Shown piece after piece: positions 57,603 to 64,000 of a stretch of DNA of 64,000 nucleotides (positions are counted from its first letter, which is position 1; the number at the start of each line of letters is the position of its first letter). Source of the DNA: CAYYYW01 sp964476245 (lineage in GTDB: Bacteria > Patescibacteriota > Microgenomatia > UBA1406 > HO2-37-13b). The notes under the pieces are model-generated. The model made no database searches. It saw only the letters and a program-made list of their open reading frames with translations, and was not told the origin of the DNA. A program made the position numbers and the translations under genes. The stretch is taken from assembly GCA_964476245.1 (NCBI GenBank), contig CAYYYW010000004.1, forward strand, positions 1-64,000, in the 5' to 3' direction.

Positions 57603-58322
57603 ATGAAAAAAATTTTGGTAATTTCTTTCTTTTTATTGATTTTAACTTTAATCAATAATCAAATAGTTTTCTCTCAATTTGGGTCTATTCAGATACCGGG
57701 AGTAGATTGCGGAGATGCTGAAGCAAGTGGTAGCGCTAAAAACTGCTGTAAAGAAATAGATGTTTCTCTACCTTCTGTTCCTGGTGCAATAAGGCTTATC
57801 CCCGGCATAGGCTCGTGGTTGGACAATTTAGTAAAATCTACGTCAAAGCTTAAACGAGCCACTAACATCGTTCCCTGTCCCATAGGCTATCCTCGTCCTT
57901 CTGTCAACGACCCGAACTGTGTTTGTTTAAAAGAGAGTCAGATAACTCCTTTCCCGGTTGAATCCATCAAAAATATGTGTTTGAGGTATATAAAAAAACC
58001 AGAAGAACAGGCAAGTTGTATTAACTGCGCTAATCAGCAGGGGGTTTGGACAGCAATGGGCTGTGTATATGGGAATTTATCAAAATTTATAGTTAGCAAT
58101 ATTTTTAGCTGGGGGATTGGATTGGGTGGAATAATAGCTTTACTTTGCGTTATTTATTCCGCTTTTACTCTCCAAATGTCCCAAGGCAATCCGGAAAAAA
58201 TCAAAAAAGCCCAAGAAAACCTTACTTCTTGTATCCTTGGCTTGATACTTATCATTTTCTCCGTGTTTGTTTTAAGATTGATCGGGGTGGATATTTTGAG
58301 AATACCGGGGTTTGGAAAGTAG
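57603..58322 (+). CDS. Cys-rich pilin-like (TrbC/VirB2-type) membrane protein
   Basis: From ATG 57603 the 239-residue protein has a signal peptide (ILVISFFLLILTLINNQIVF), an extracytoplasmic Cys-rich part (more than ten Cys, e.g. KNCCKEID, NCVCLKE, CINCANQQG) and two C-terminal TM helices (FSWGIGLGGIIALLCVIYSAF and SCILGLILIIFSVFVLRLIG) joined by GNPEKIKKAQENL. That last hairpin is the VirB2/TrbC-pilin pattern used in CPR annotations. The large Cys-rich part is unusual for a pilin and suggests disulfides formed outside the membrane. Confidence 0.72.
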   Translation: MKKILVISFFLLILTLINNQIVFSQFGSIQIPGVDCGDAEASGSAKNCCKEIDVSLPSVPGAIRLIPGIGSWLDNLVKSTSKLKRATNIVPCPIGYPRPSVNDPNCVCLKESQITPFPVESIKNMCLRYIKKPEEQASCINCANQQGVWTAMGCVYGNLSKFIVSNIFSWGIGLGGIIALLCVIYSAFTLQMSQGNPEKIKKAQENLTSCILGLILIIFSVFVLRLIGVDILRIPGFGK

Positions 58323-58534
58323 GTACTAAAGATGGATAGCAGAAGATAAAAGCTTTACTGATTTCTTTTTTTCCACCAGACTTAAAAAACAAAGATTTTC
58401 CATTCATTGGGAACGACAGCATGCTGATAAAACTATTTTTAGAATTGACAATACACCCGACATGAAATGGAGGCGTGTAAATTAGAAGATATATGCAGAA
58501 CGTTTTTAAAATTTACTAGAAAAAAATTTCAATA

Positions 58535-58578
58535 ATTTTCTCCGTGTTTGTTTTAAGATTGATCGGGGTGGATATTTT
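58535..58578 (+). repeat. 44-bp exact copy of part of the pilin-like gene
   Basis: The 44 bases at 58535-58578 are identical to 58254-58297 inside the pilin-like gene (coding IFSVFVLRLIGVDIL). The 210 bp between the gene end and this copy hold no intact gene. A short frame near 58395-58485 (FSIHWERQHADKTIFRIDN) recalls DUF6516/TumE toxins but is broken. This may be the scar of a deleted second pilin-like gene. Confidence 0.85.
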
Positions 58579-58600
58579 ATTGAATGAAAATCCTTTGGTT

Positions 58601-60310
58601 TTAATGATCAGACCTGGCTGCAGTATTGCGTTGTGCCATTTTCTCCGCTTCATTTTTTCTTCTTTGAGAGTCTCTTTGGTCTATGATTTGCTCATATTTC
58701 TTTGAGCTAAAAAGTTGAGGCAAAAACTTATCACCCAAATTCCTAACAAAAGGCGATGCTAAGGCCAAGCTCCCATAAGTAGATAAGCCTGTCATAGCTC
58801 CGCTAGCTGCTGCTCCGGCTCCGCCAAAGAAGGTGCCGATGCCAAAGACGCCCGGCATATCCTTGAAACCTAAAAGCTCGCGGACTATTTTAACTAATTC
58901 CGGCGTCATAAAAAAAATCCCCGCCCCCAACATAACGGTAAAGGCTTGAGGATTTAATTCGGCTAAAAGCGGCGGCACCCAGATTGCGCCTGAAGCAGGA
59001 AGAACATTAATAATAAGGTAACTGGTGACTGCTAAAACTATTACGATGGGAAAAGTCAAAAGATAAACAAAAAGCGATTTAAACCAGAAACCAAAAGCAT
59101 TTTTCCCAGGGAGGGCGTTAAATAATAAAAAGATAGGTGAGAAAACAATTAAAAGAAAAATTTTGATATAAGTGGAAAACAAAAGAAAAAAAATTCTAAA
59201 AAGCAAAAAAACAAAGGTAAGGCAAACCAAAATGAAAATGACAAAAGGTAATGCGACGTATCCTAGGCCAAATCCTAAAAATGGTAGAAGCATGATAATC
59301 GAACCTTTCATTATAACCTCTAAAGAAGTTAGTAATTGTCCAACGACAGGAAGAGCTCCGTCCCCACCGAATTCACTTATAGATTCAACCAAACCACGAA
59401 CAACAGGGGGTTCAATAAACTTAACGAACAGATAAGTACCTACTCCTCCGGTAATTATTCTTAAGATCTGATTAAGGACGGCGGGAATAAGGGCAAGCAG
59501 TGAATCGCCAAGTTGTTTTAGTCCGGAGAAAGATAAAATAAAAAGATTTCCATAATTAGAATTCATATATTTATTTTGAAATTCAGCAATATTGAAAAAA
59601 TTGCCCCGATTGCCTAAGATGGCGATAACCAAAAGAATAAATATATACATTAAATCAATTAAGAAACCAGCAATGGGAAAGGAAAAAGTTATCAAGATTA
59701 AGGAAATAACAATTCTAGGAAGAGCGTTTTCTAAAGATATGACAGTTTGTGGATTAATTTTCATGCGAAACATGATCATAAAACCAATAGCGATTAAAAC
59801 CAAAACTAAAAGCATATAGGCAACATCGCGAAACACTTTCCAAAGGTTCATGAGGGGGCGAAGAGCGGCAAAACCGAGACCTTCAGCCGCGTAGGTTTTG
59901 GGGACAAAGCCGGCTTTTTGCAAACCGGAGTAAGCCCAATACAACCCCGACGCCGGTGGATTGGCGTAGGGAAGGATGATTAATTTAGCCATAAACCCAA
60001 AGACGCTTTTTTGATAATTTTTATCAGCATCGTCAGGGTTATCTGTACATGCTTCTCCTATAGTTCCGCAGAGAACAGAACGATAAAGAAGAAGGGTTAA
60101 TTTCCCTTCTTTTGTTTTATTTAATTTCTGGTCATTGATCACTTTATATATTTCTTCCCGATTTTGTTTAACGGGGTCAATAGCGACCTTAGGTTTATCT
60201 TGAGAAATAAAATAGAAGAAAAGACTAATAATAACGACAAAAACAGCAATAACTAAGAAGACTTTTGAGATAGTATTTAAGATTGCTTTTGCCGCTTTTA
60301 AAACCTTCAT
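58601..60310 (-). CDS. TrbL/VirB6-like multi-TM protein
   Basis: From ATG 60310 the 569-residue protein starts with a TM/signal helix (VFLVIAVFVVIISLFFYFI). An extracytoplasmic domain with two Cys follows (VLCGTIGEACTDNPDD), then seven or more TM helices with the TrbL/VirB6 pattern (LWKVFRDVAYMLLVLVLIAIG, FMIMFRMKINPQTVISLENALPRIVISL, quoted in parts). It ends in a Gly/Ala-rich helix and a basic tail. VirB6/TrbL form the inner-membrane channel of type IV secretion systems. It is convergent with the pilin-like gene; together they suggest a reduced secretion or conjugation-like machine. Confidence 0.8.
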   Translation of the reverse strand: MKVLKAAKAILNTISKVFLVIAVFVVIISLFFYFISQDKPKVAIDPVKQNREEIYKVINDQKLNKTKEGKLTLLLYRSVLCGTIGEACTDNPDDADKNYQKSVFGFMAKLIILPYANPPASGLYWAYSGLQKAGFVPKTYAAEGLGFAALRPLMNLWKVFRDVAYMLLVLVLIAIGFMIMFRMKINPQTVISLENALPRIVISLILITFSFPIAGFLIDLMYIFILLVIAILGNRGNFFNIAEFQNKYMNSNYGNLFILSFSGLKQLGDSLLALIPAVLNQILRIITGGVGTYLFVKFIEPPVVRGLVESISEFGGDGALPVVGQLLTSLEVIMKGSIIMLLPFLGFGLGYVALPFVIFILVCLTFVFLLFRIFFLLFSTYIKIFLLIVFSPIFLLFNALPGKNAFGFWFKSLFVYLLTFPIVIVLAVTSYLIINVLPASGAIWVPPLLAELNPQAFTVMLGAGIFFMTPELVKIVRELLGFKDMPGVFGIGTFFGGAGAAASGAMTGLSTYGSLALASPFVRNLGDKFLPQLFSSKKYEQIIDQRDSQRRKNEAEKMAQRNTAARSDH

Positions 60311-60339
60311 TATAAATTCATTGTAGTTAATCATTAATC

Positions 60340-60450
60340 ACTTTGTCAATGTTTAAAACAGTAATACGAATGATGCGAATTTTTATACGAATAATGCCAA
60401 TACGCGGATATTTAGTGCGCGAATGAAGCTGATAGACGAATAGATAATTA
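60340..60450. repeat. ATACGAAT-type short repeats
   Basis: TAATACGAATGATGCGAATT, then ATACGAATAATGCCAATACG and GTGCGCGAATGAAG are reiterations of an 8-10-bp unit. The inverted form GCATATTCGCATCATTCGTA is at 60690-60710, so the GxxExxY remnant is bracketed by inverted copies, as expected for a small excisable or duplicated cassette. Confidence 0.55.
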
Positions 60451-60451
60451 T

Positions 60452-60666
60452 TTATACATTTGCTAAGGAATTAAGCACTCTTTTTGGGTGGATATAATTA
60501 GCTCGAAAGTTTACGAGAATTCCCAATTTTTTATTCTTCCTTTCTTTTCGCCTTCAAAACTAGGAGGCAACGGTTTTTCGCTACAGAATTTTCCTAACTG
60601 ATTATGAACTTTAAAAAGCGTTCCATTAATTTTATAAGAAAGATCACTATAAATAATATCTGCCAT
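60452..60666 (-). pseudogene. GxxExxY-family protein remnant with internal deletion
   Basis: Reading from ATG 60666, the product begins MADIIYSDLSYKINGTLFKV and HNQLGKFCSEKPL, the conserved start of GxxExxY proteins. The centre carrying the GxxExxY motif is missing. In another frame the typical ending appears: KLGILVNFRANYIHPKRVLN before TAA at 60452. So N- and C-terminal parts are joined by an internal deletion plus frameshift. The family is common in CPR and Bacteroidetes and of unknown function. Confidence 0.78.
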
Positions 60667-60699
60667 ATAAACTAATATTAGTATATTAGCATATTCGCA

Positions 60700-61455
60700 T
60701 CATTCGTATAACTTTTCTATTCGTATTGCTTTTGCTTTTTTCGCCCAATAGACATTGGCGGCGAGAAGAGTTTCAAAAGTTCCGGCGTCAAGCCAATAGC
60801 CGTTAAGTTCTGCCCAGCGGAGTTCTCCCTTTTGAATATAAAAATTATTTACTTCTGTTATCTCAAGTTCATTTCGGCCGGCAGAATACGGGTCGCATTT
60901 TTTAGTAAAATCAAATACTTGATTATCATAAATATAAAGTCCGGTAACGGCAAAATCTGAAGACGGATTTTTTGGTTTTTCAATAATTTCAATAATTTTT
61001 TTTGGGTCTTTAGGATCGAATCGGGGAACGCCAAAACGTTTAGGGTCGGATACTTTTTTAAGAAAAATTAAGGCTCCTTTTTTAAAGTTTTTAACCGGTT
61101 TTGAAATATCCGCGTCGGTCGTGTTATCGCCCAAGACGACGGCGACTGGACCATTGTCGGCAAAATCTTCGGCCAAAGACAAAGCGTCGGCAATGCCTCC
61201 TTTAGGATTTTCTTGATAAGCGTATTCCAAATGCTTAATTCCCAATTCTTTGCCGTTTTTAAGAACGCTGACGAAGTGGCCGGCATGAGGGCCGGAAACA
61301 ATGATTAAGATTTCTTTAACCCCGGCATTAACCAAGGTTTGAATTGGATAAAAAACCATTGGTTTATCATAAACAGGCAGAAGATGTTTATTGGTGGCAA
61401 AAGTTAAAGGATAGAGTCTTGTAGCTAAACCACCGGCCAAGATAATACCTTTCAT
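60700..61455 (-). CDS. Sugar nucleotidyltransferase (RfbA-like)
   Basis: The 251-residue protein begins KGIILAGGLATRLYPLTFAT, the G-G-x-(G/A)-T-R-L signature of nucleotidyltransferases. NKHLLPVYDKPMVFYPIQTL, VVLGDNTTDADI and EIIEKPKNPSSDFAVTGLYIYD follow RfbA (glucose-1-phosphate thymidylyltransferase). Length is a little below RfbA's about 290. It makes a nucleotide sugar (probably dTDP-glucose) for surface polysaccharide. No rfbBCD genes are in the window. Confidence 0.88.
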   Translation of the reverse strand: MKGIILAGGLATRLYPLTFATNKHLLPVYDKPMVFYPIQTLVNAGVKEILIIVSGPHAGHFVSVLKNGKELGIKHLEYAYQENPKGGIADALSLAEDFADNGPVAVVLGDNTTDADISKPVKNFKKGALIFLKKVSDPKRFGVPRFDPKDPKKIIEIIEKPKNPSSDFAVTGLYIYDNQVFDFTKKCDPYSAGRNELEITEVNNFYIQKGELRWAELNGYWLDAGTFETLLAANVYWAKKAKAIRIEKLYE

Positions 61456-61505
61456 ATATAAATTAACAGATCTATTGCGTAATAAAAAAATAATAGATTG
61501 TTTTC

Positions 61506-61590
61506 GTCATTCTGGTAAGCTAAAACGAAGTTTTAGCGCATCCAGAATCGTTATTAAACAATTTGTAGATTCTGGACAAGCCAGAATGAC
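61506..61590 (+). repeat. TCATTCTGG palindromic repeat, intergenic
   Basis: GTCATTCTGG...CCAGAAT with an inner CTAAAAC-GAA-GTTTTAG hairpin is followed by a second hairpin, ATTCTGG-ACAAG-CCAGAAT, and GACAAATTGTTTA. It is of the same class as the in-gene copies at 45731 and 48742. It lies between the nucleotidyltransferase and the three-TM protein genes; no other feature is seen in the 160-bp gap. Confidence 0.75.
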
Positions 61591-61618
61591 AAATTGTTTA
61601 CTAAATACGCGAATCAAT

Positions 61619-61909
61619 CTAATGTATTAACAACGTTTGTAATAAAAATAATGCTATCGCTCCGATGAGTATATATTCTATCACAATTTTAAGATGAAGA
61701 GTCTTCTCAAGAAAATGGTGAATTAATCCCCAACAGATATAGAAAATAACAAACAAAGTCAAGATTGAAAATTGAGCATGATGGTTTTCTTTAAAAAGAC
61801 TAAACAAGAGGATAAAAAAAATCGCCCCGGTCAATAATAAAAGATATTGAAAAATATGTTTTTGAACTTCTTTAAGTAAGTGCTTAAGAAATTTATTGAA
61901 AATTATCAT
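61619..61909 (-). CDS. Small membrane protein, three TM segments
   Basis: The 96-residue protein has TM helices at about 18-38, 46-66 and 74-94, with a short basic N-terminus. No family was recognised. It overlaps by 4 bp the CAP-domain gene, whose C-terminus is also membrane-spanning, so the pair is co-translated and may form one complex. Confidence 0.6.
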   Translation of the reverse strand: MIIFNKFLKHLLKEVQKHIFQYLLLLTGAIFFILLFSLFKENHHAQFSILTLFVIFYICWGLIHHFLEKTLHLKIVIEYILIGAIALFLLQTLLIH

Positions 61910-62802
61910 AATATGACCCCTTTTGTTAAAACTATCAAGGCTATAAAAACAAAACCTATAAAAATAAAATGAGCAAAGTGTTTCCCTGTGATTCTGACAA
62001 TTTTTAATTTATAAGCAAAATATAAATCAGATATTAGAGCCAAAACGAGCATCCCGAAAATCAGGAGACTGTAATCGTAAGAAATATTTTTAACGTTAAT
62101 TAAGGGTGTTTTTGTATTTTCGCGAGCGAGAACTTGGGGTATTAGATTAGTTTGTTTGGTGATTGGAGCGGTTGTTGGTTTTGTATTAACCGCGGTGGTT
62201 TCTTGGTCGGTCGCGACGGTTTTTAATAGAGGCTTACCAAACATTTGAACAACCAGAGTTGTTTCTTCACCGTTTAGTACTCCGTTAACCACGCCAAAGC
62301 CCACCTCATCGTAATTTGGCCGCAAAATATTTTCTCGGTGGGTTTTTGAATCCATCCAAGCGGAAACAACGCCATCAGAGAACATAAAGTCTTTGGCCAA
62401 ATTTTCTCCGGCATATTCATATTTATAACCGGAAGATAAAATAAAGTCCCAAGGCGTGGTTTGGTCGGGAGCATAGTGAGCCCAGTAGTTTTTAGCAAAC
62501 ATATCTTTAGCTTTTTCGGAAGCGGCCCGAGCCAACTTTTCATTATAAGTTAGAGAATTAAGTCTGTTTTTTATTCGTTCTTCGTTGGTTAACTGAAAAA
62601 GCTTTTCCACACTAATGTTTGTAGCTATTCCAAGAACCTTGCTTCCTAAATTTGATAAAGCTGCAGCTTTATAAACAAAAGAAAGAAACAAAGCCAAAAC
62701 AAGATAATAGGTTAAAAAATCAACATGAAGAGTTTTGGCACGGTAATTATTCTGTTCAGATGGGACAAAAAGATGATAAGCCATCCTTAAAAATTTTTTC
62801 AT
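61906..62802 (-). CDS. CAP (SCP/PR1)-domain membrane protein
   Basis: The 298-residue protein has one N-terminal TM (residues 30-50), a CAP domain at about 70-195 and two TM helices at the C-terminus. CAP signatures: TNEERIKNRLNSLTYNEKLARAA, DMFAKNYWAHYAPD, GENLAKDF, WMDSKTHRENILRPNYDEVGFG. The presumed active-site His and Glu are kept (WAHYAP, GENL, KTHREN). Bacterial CAP proteins are extracellular and of uncertain function. It sits upstream of the three-TM gene and 22 bp after a VanZ-like gene on the same strand. Confidence 0.88.
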   Translation of the reverse strand: MKKFLRMAYHLFVPSEQNNYRAKTLHVDFLTYYLVLALFLSFVYKAAALSNLGSKVLGIATNISVEKLFQLTNEERIKNRLNSLTYNEKLARAASEKAKDMFAKNYWAHYAPDQTTPWDFILSSGYKYEYAGENLAKDFMFSDGVVSAWMDSKTHRENILRPNYDEVGFGVVNGVLNGEETTLVVQMFGKPLLKTVATDQETTAVNTKPTTAPITKQTNLIPQVLARENTKTPLINVKNISYDYSLLIFGMLVLALISDLYFAYKLKIVRITGKHFAHFIFIGFVFIALIVLTKGVIL

Positions 62803-62824
62803 TGTGGTGTTTATTGATAAACGA

Positions 62825-63232
62825 TCACAGCGTTTCTTTTAAAACTTGTATTTTGGTTTTAATGTAATAACAAACCAATCCTATACCTATGGTATCAATT
62901 ATTATATCTCTTATTTTACCTTCTCTTGTAGGAACAAACAATTGGTGAAACTCATCAGTTATAGCATAAAATAGAGCGAAAAGAAATGAATAAAGGAATT
63001 TTTTTGATGGGGGTAAGTTGGTCGTTTTATAAAAAGCTCGGAACAAGAGGAAATATAATATTCCGTATTCAATCAGATGAAGAGTTTTGAAAATGATAAA
63101 GTCAAAAACGAATTGGTGGGAAATGCCGAAGCGGGGACGGGAGGAGAAGTAGAAAATCACAATCATCCAGATAACTGGTGGGAACCAAGAGAGGATAAGG
63201 TTGCTAATTTTTAAACTATTAGATCGTTTCAT
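62825..63232 (-). CDS. VanZ-like membrane protein
   Basis: The 135-residue protein has four TM segments and the VanZ-like pattern: WMIVIFYFSSRPRFG after TM1, KTLHLIEYGILYFLLFRAFY, and TDEFHQLFVPTREGKIRDIIIDTIG with the DE-x-HQ-x-F-x-P-x-R-x-x-x-x-D-x-x-x-D motif. VanZ confers teicoplanin resistance in some Gram-positives; the broad family is of unknown role. It overlaps the lamin-tail gene by 14 bp, so the four minus-strand genes here probably form an operon. Confidence 0.9.
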   Translation of the reverse strand: MKRSNSLKISNLILSWFPPVIWMIVIFYFSSRPRFGISHQFVFDFIIFKTLHLIEYGILYFLLFRAFYKTTNLPPSKKFLYSFLFALFYAITDEFHQLFVPTREGKIRDIIIDTIGIGLVCYYIKTKIQVLKETL

Positions 63233-64000
63233 TATTGTTTAGTCTTCTTATTATTTTGTGCGCAATATAAAAAATATTTAAAAGCGAAATGAAAAAAGAA
63301 CTGGTAGTAAAGCCCTTAACGTAGGCAATCGGTTTCTTGTTAATAATGTTCTGATCATAATTAGTTAACTGCTGGTTTTGATTTTCTGTACCTAAAATCT
63401 CACCGGGTTGTTCAAGGATATTGTTGGTAAAGACGACCCGACGGGTTGTCTCTACATTGTTAAATGGTTCTTTAGTGTTGGTGAGAATTTTTGTCGGTGT
63501 CGGTGTTTTTAATGGAGTGGGTGTGTTTTGTGACGTGGGCGCTGGGGTATTGGTTAGATCAAAACAAGGGCTATTAACAGAATTCTTGGTTGGTTCTTGA
63601 AGACAAAATTCGTCATTGGTAAAAGAACTTCGTCCTAGTGTTTTTCCTTTCTCGGCTGTTTGATATTCAAAGCTGTCTTTTAAAGTTTTATTAAAATCCA
63701 AAAGGCGGACCTGATCGCTGTCATTGTTAAAGACGGATGATGTTAAATCAACCGACCCAAAGCTTTTAGCGGGAATCTCTAAAGAAAAAAGTTTTGGAGC
63801 TGAACCGGCATTTTCAACATCGTCAAAATACCAATTTTGGAGCGAAACAGCATAATCATTGTCGTTGTAAATTTCTACCCATTCGTGTTCTCCGGTTTCG
63901 GGATAAACCATCGCCTCGGAAAGGTAAATATTATCATAGGAGTTCGGTTGGGGTGTGGGAGTAATTGAGGGCGTGGGAGTTTGAGTTGGTGTTGAACTGG
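63219..64000 (-). CDS. Lamin-tail-domain (LTD) surface protein, partial at window edge
   Basis: The frame continues beyond 64000. The visible part starts in a Thr/Pro-rich linker and then enters an LTD fold: IYLSEAMVYPETGEHEWVEI, NDNDYAVSLQNWYFDD, SVDLTSSVFNNDSDQVRLLD. A second Thr/Pro linker (TNTPAPTSQNTPTPLKTPTP) and a TM helix close to the C-terminus follow. This architecture (LTD, TP-rich linkers, TM) is typical of CPR surface proteins anchored at the C-terminus. The internal ATG at 63911 is not the start because coding continues upstream in frame. Confidence 0.85.
   Translation of the reverse strand, partial: SSTPTQTPTPSITPTPQPNSYDNIYLSEAMVYPETGEHEWVEIYNDNDYAVSLQNWYFDDVENAGSAPKLFSLEIPAKSFGSVDLTSSVFNNDSDQVRLLDFNKTLKDSFEYQTAEKGKTLGRSSFTNDEFCLQEPTKNSVNSPCFDLTNTPAPTSQNTPTPLKTPTPTKILTNTKEPFNNVETTRRVVFTNNILEQPGEILGTENQNQQLTNYDQNIINKKPIAYVKGFTTSSFFISLLNIFYIAHKIIRRLNNNETI

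Noticed and set aside
1..64000. Recoding of TGA as glycine (Gracilibacteria/Absconditabacteria code)
   Set aside because: TGA ends several complete core genes at the expected place (uppS, ligase), and no conserved domain reads through TGA.
1..64000. tRNA and rRNA genes
   Set aside because: No cloverleaf with a TTCRA-type T loop and no rRNA core sequence was recognised in any spacer, though a computed scan could still find a tRNA.

Overview
The window looks like a chromosomal scaffold from a small-genome, AT-rich uncultivated bacterium of the Candidate Phyla Radiation (Patescibacteria), most like the Microgenomates side. This rests on gene content and style: a short IF-2, a short ValRS, a DUF4012 protein, a DUF2298 protein, a DUF6390 hydrogenase-linked protein, an archaeal-type ATP-dependent DNA ligase, many tiny membrane proteins, and many promoters placed so close to the start codon that the mRNA should be leaderless. 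TGA behaves as a normal stop, so the Gracilibacteria code is excluded. Three 100-N runs are scaffold joins. Two of them are flanked by identical sequence and are almost certainly artefacts that split yidC and a small XRE regulator.

Layout. 0-1.4 kb: a copper-type CsoR/HMA pair and radC. 1.5-7.2 kb: accessory genes of mostly unknown function (a secreted protein, toxin-antitoxin remnants, a methyltransferase-like protein), nearly each separated from the next by a copy of one intergenic repeat (family A). 7.2-13.5 kb: a MazG-like pyrophosphohydrolase, a three-gene type II restriction-modification system of Dam/DpnII type, a type I hsdM remnant, then a five-gene operon with two HEPN-like proteins and two tandem paralogues that may be an undescribed defence module. 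13.5-20.1 kb: a second cassette-like stretch built around repeat family B, with single genes (sigma-region-4-like protein, XRE repressor with palindromic operator, membrane protease, receiver-domain protein, small membrane proteins, LytR_C protein).

20-31 kb is core-like: TspO, UppS, polyprenyl synthase, Fic, DNA ligase, DUF4012, bL25, GAPDH, NadD and a radical SAM protein. 31-37 kb holds a membrane thiol-redox pair and a compact [NiFe]-hydrogenase locus: HypC-like protein, DUF6390, maturation protease, and small and large subunits, without diaphorase subunits. 37-51 kb is information processing and envelope: nusA, infB, a degenerate DHH protein, rmuC, two glycosyltransferases, a GDPD, DUF2298, valS, rpmH, yidC and jag. 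51-64 kb: an AAA/DUF4143 ATPase, a pseudogene patch, a 1425-residue tail-anchored protein next to a Cys-rich pilin-like protein and a TrbL/VirB6-like membrane protein, then a nucleotidyltransferase, CAP-domain, VanZ and lamin-tail proteins.

Two themes cut across the window. First, short GC-rich palindromic elements and 7-bp tandem repeats sit inside genes in frame (DUF6390, valS, the DUF2298 gene, uppS, ligase) as well as between genes. Second, gene remnants are frequent for such a compact genome (RelE-like, HsdM, HD-domain, NYN, GxxExxY). All functional calls come from reading motifs by eye; no database search was possible.
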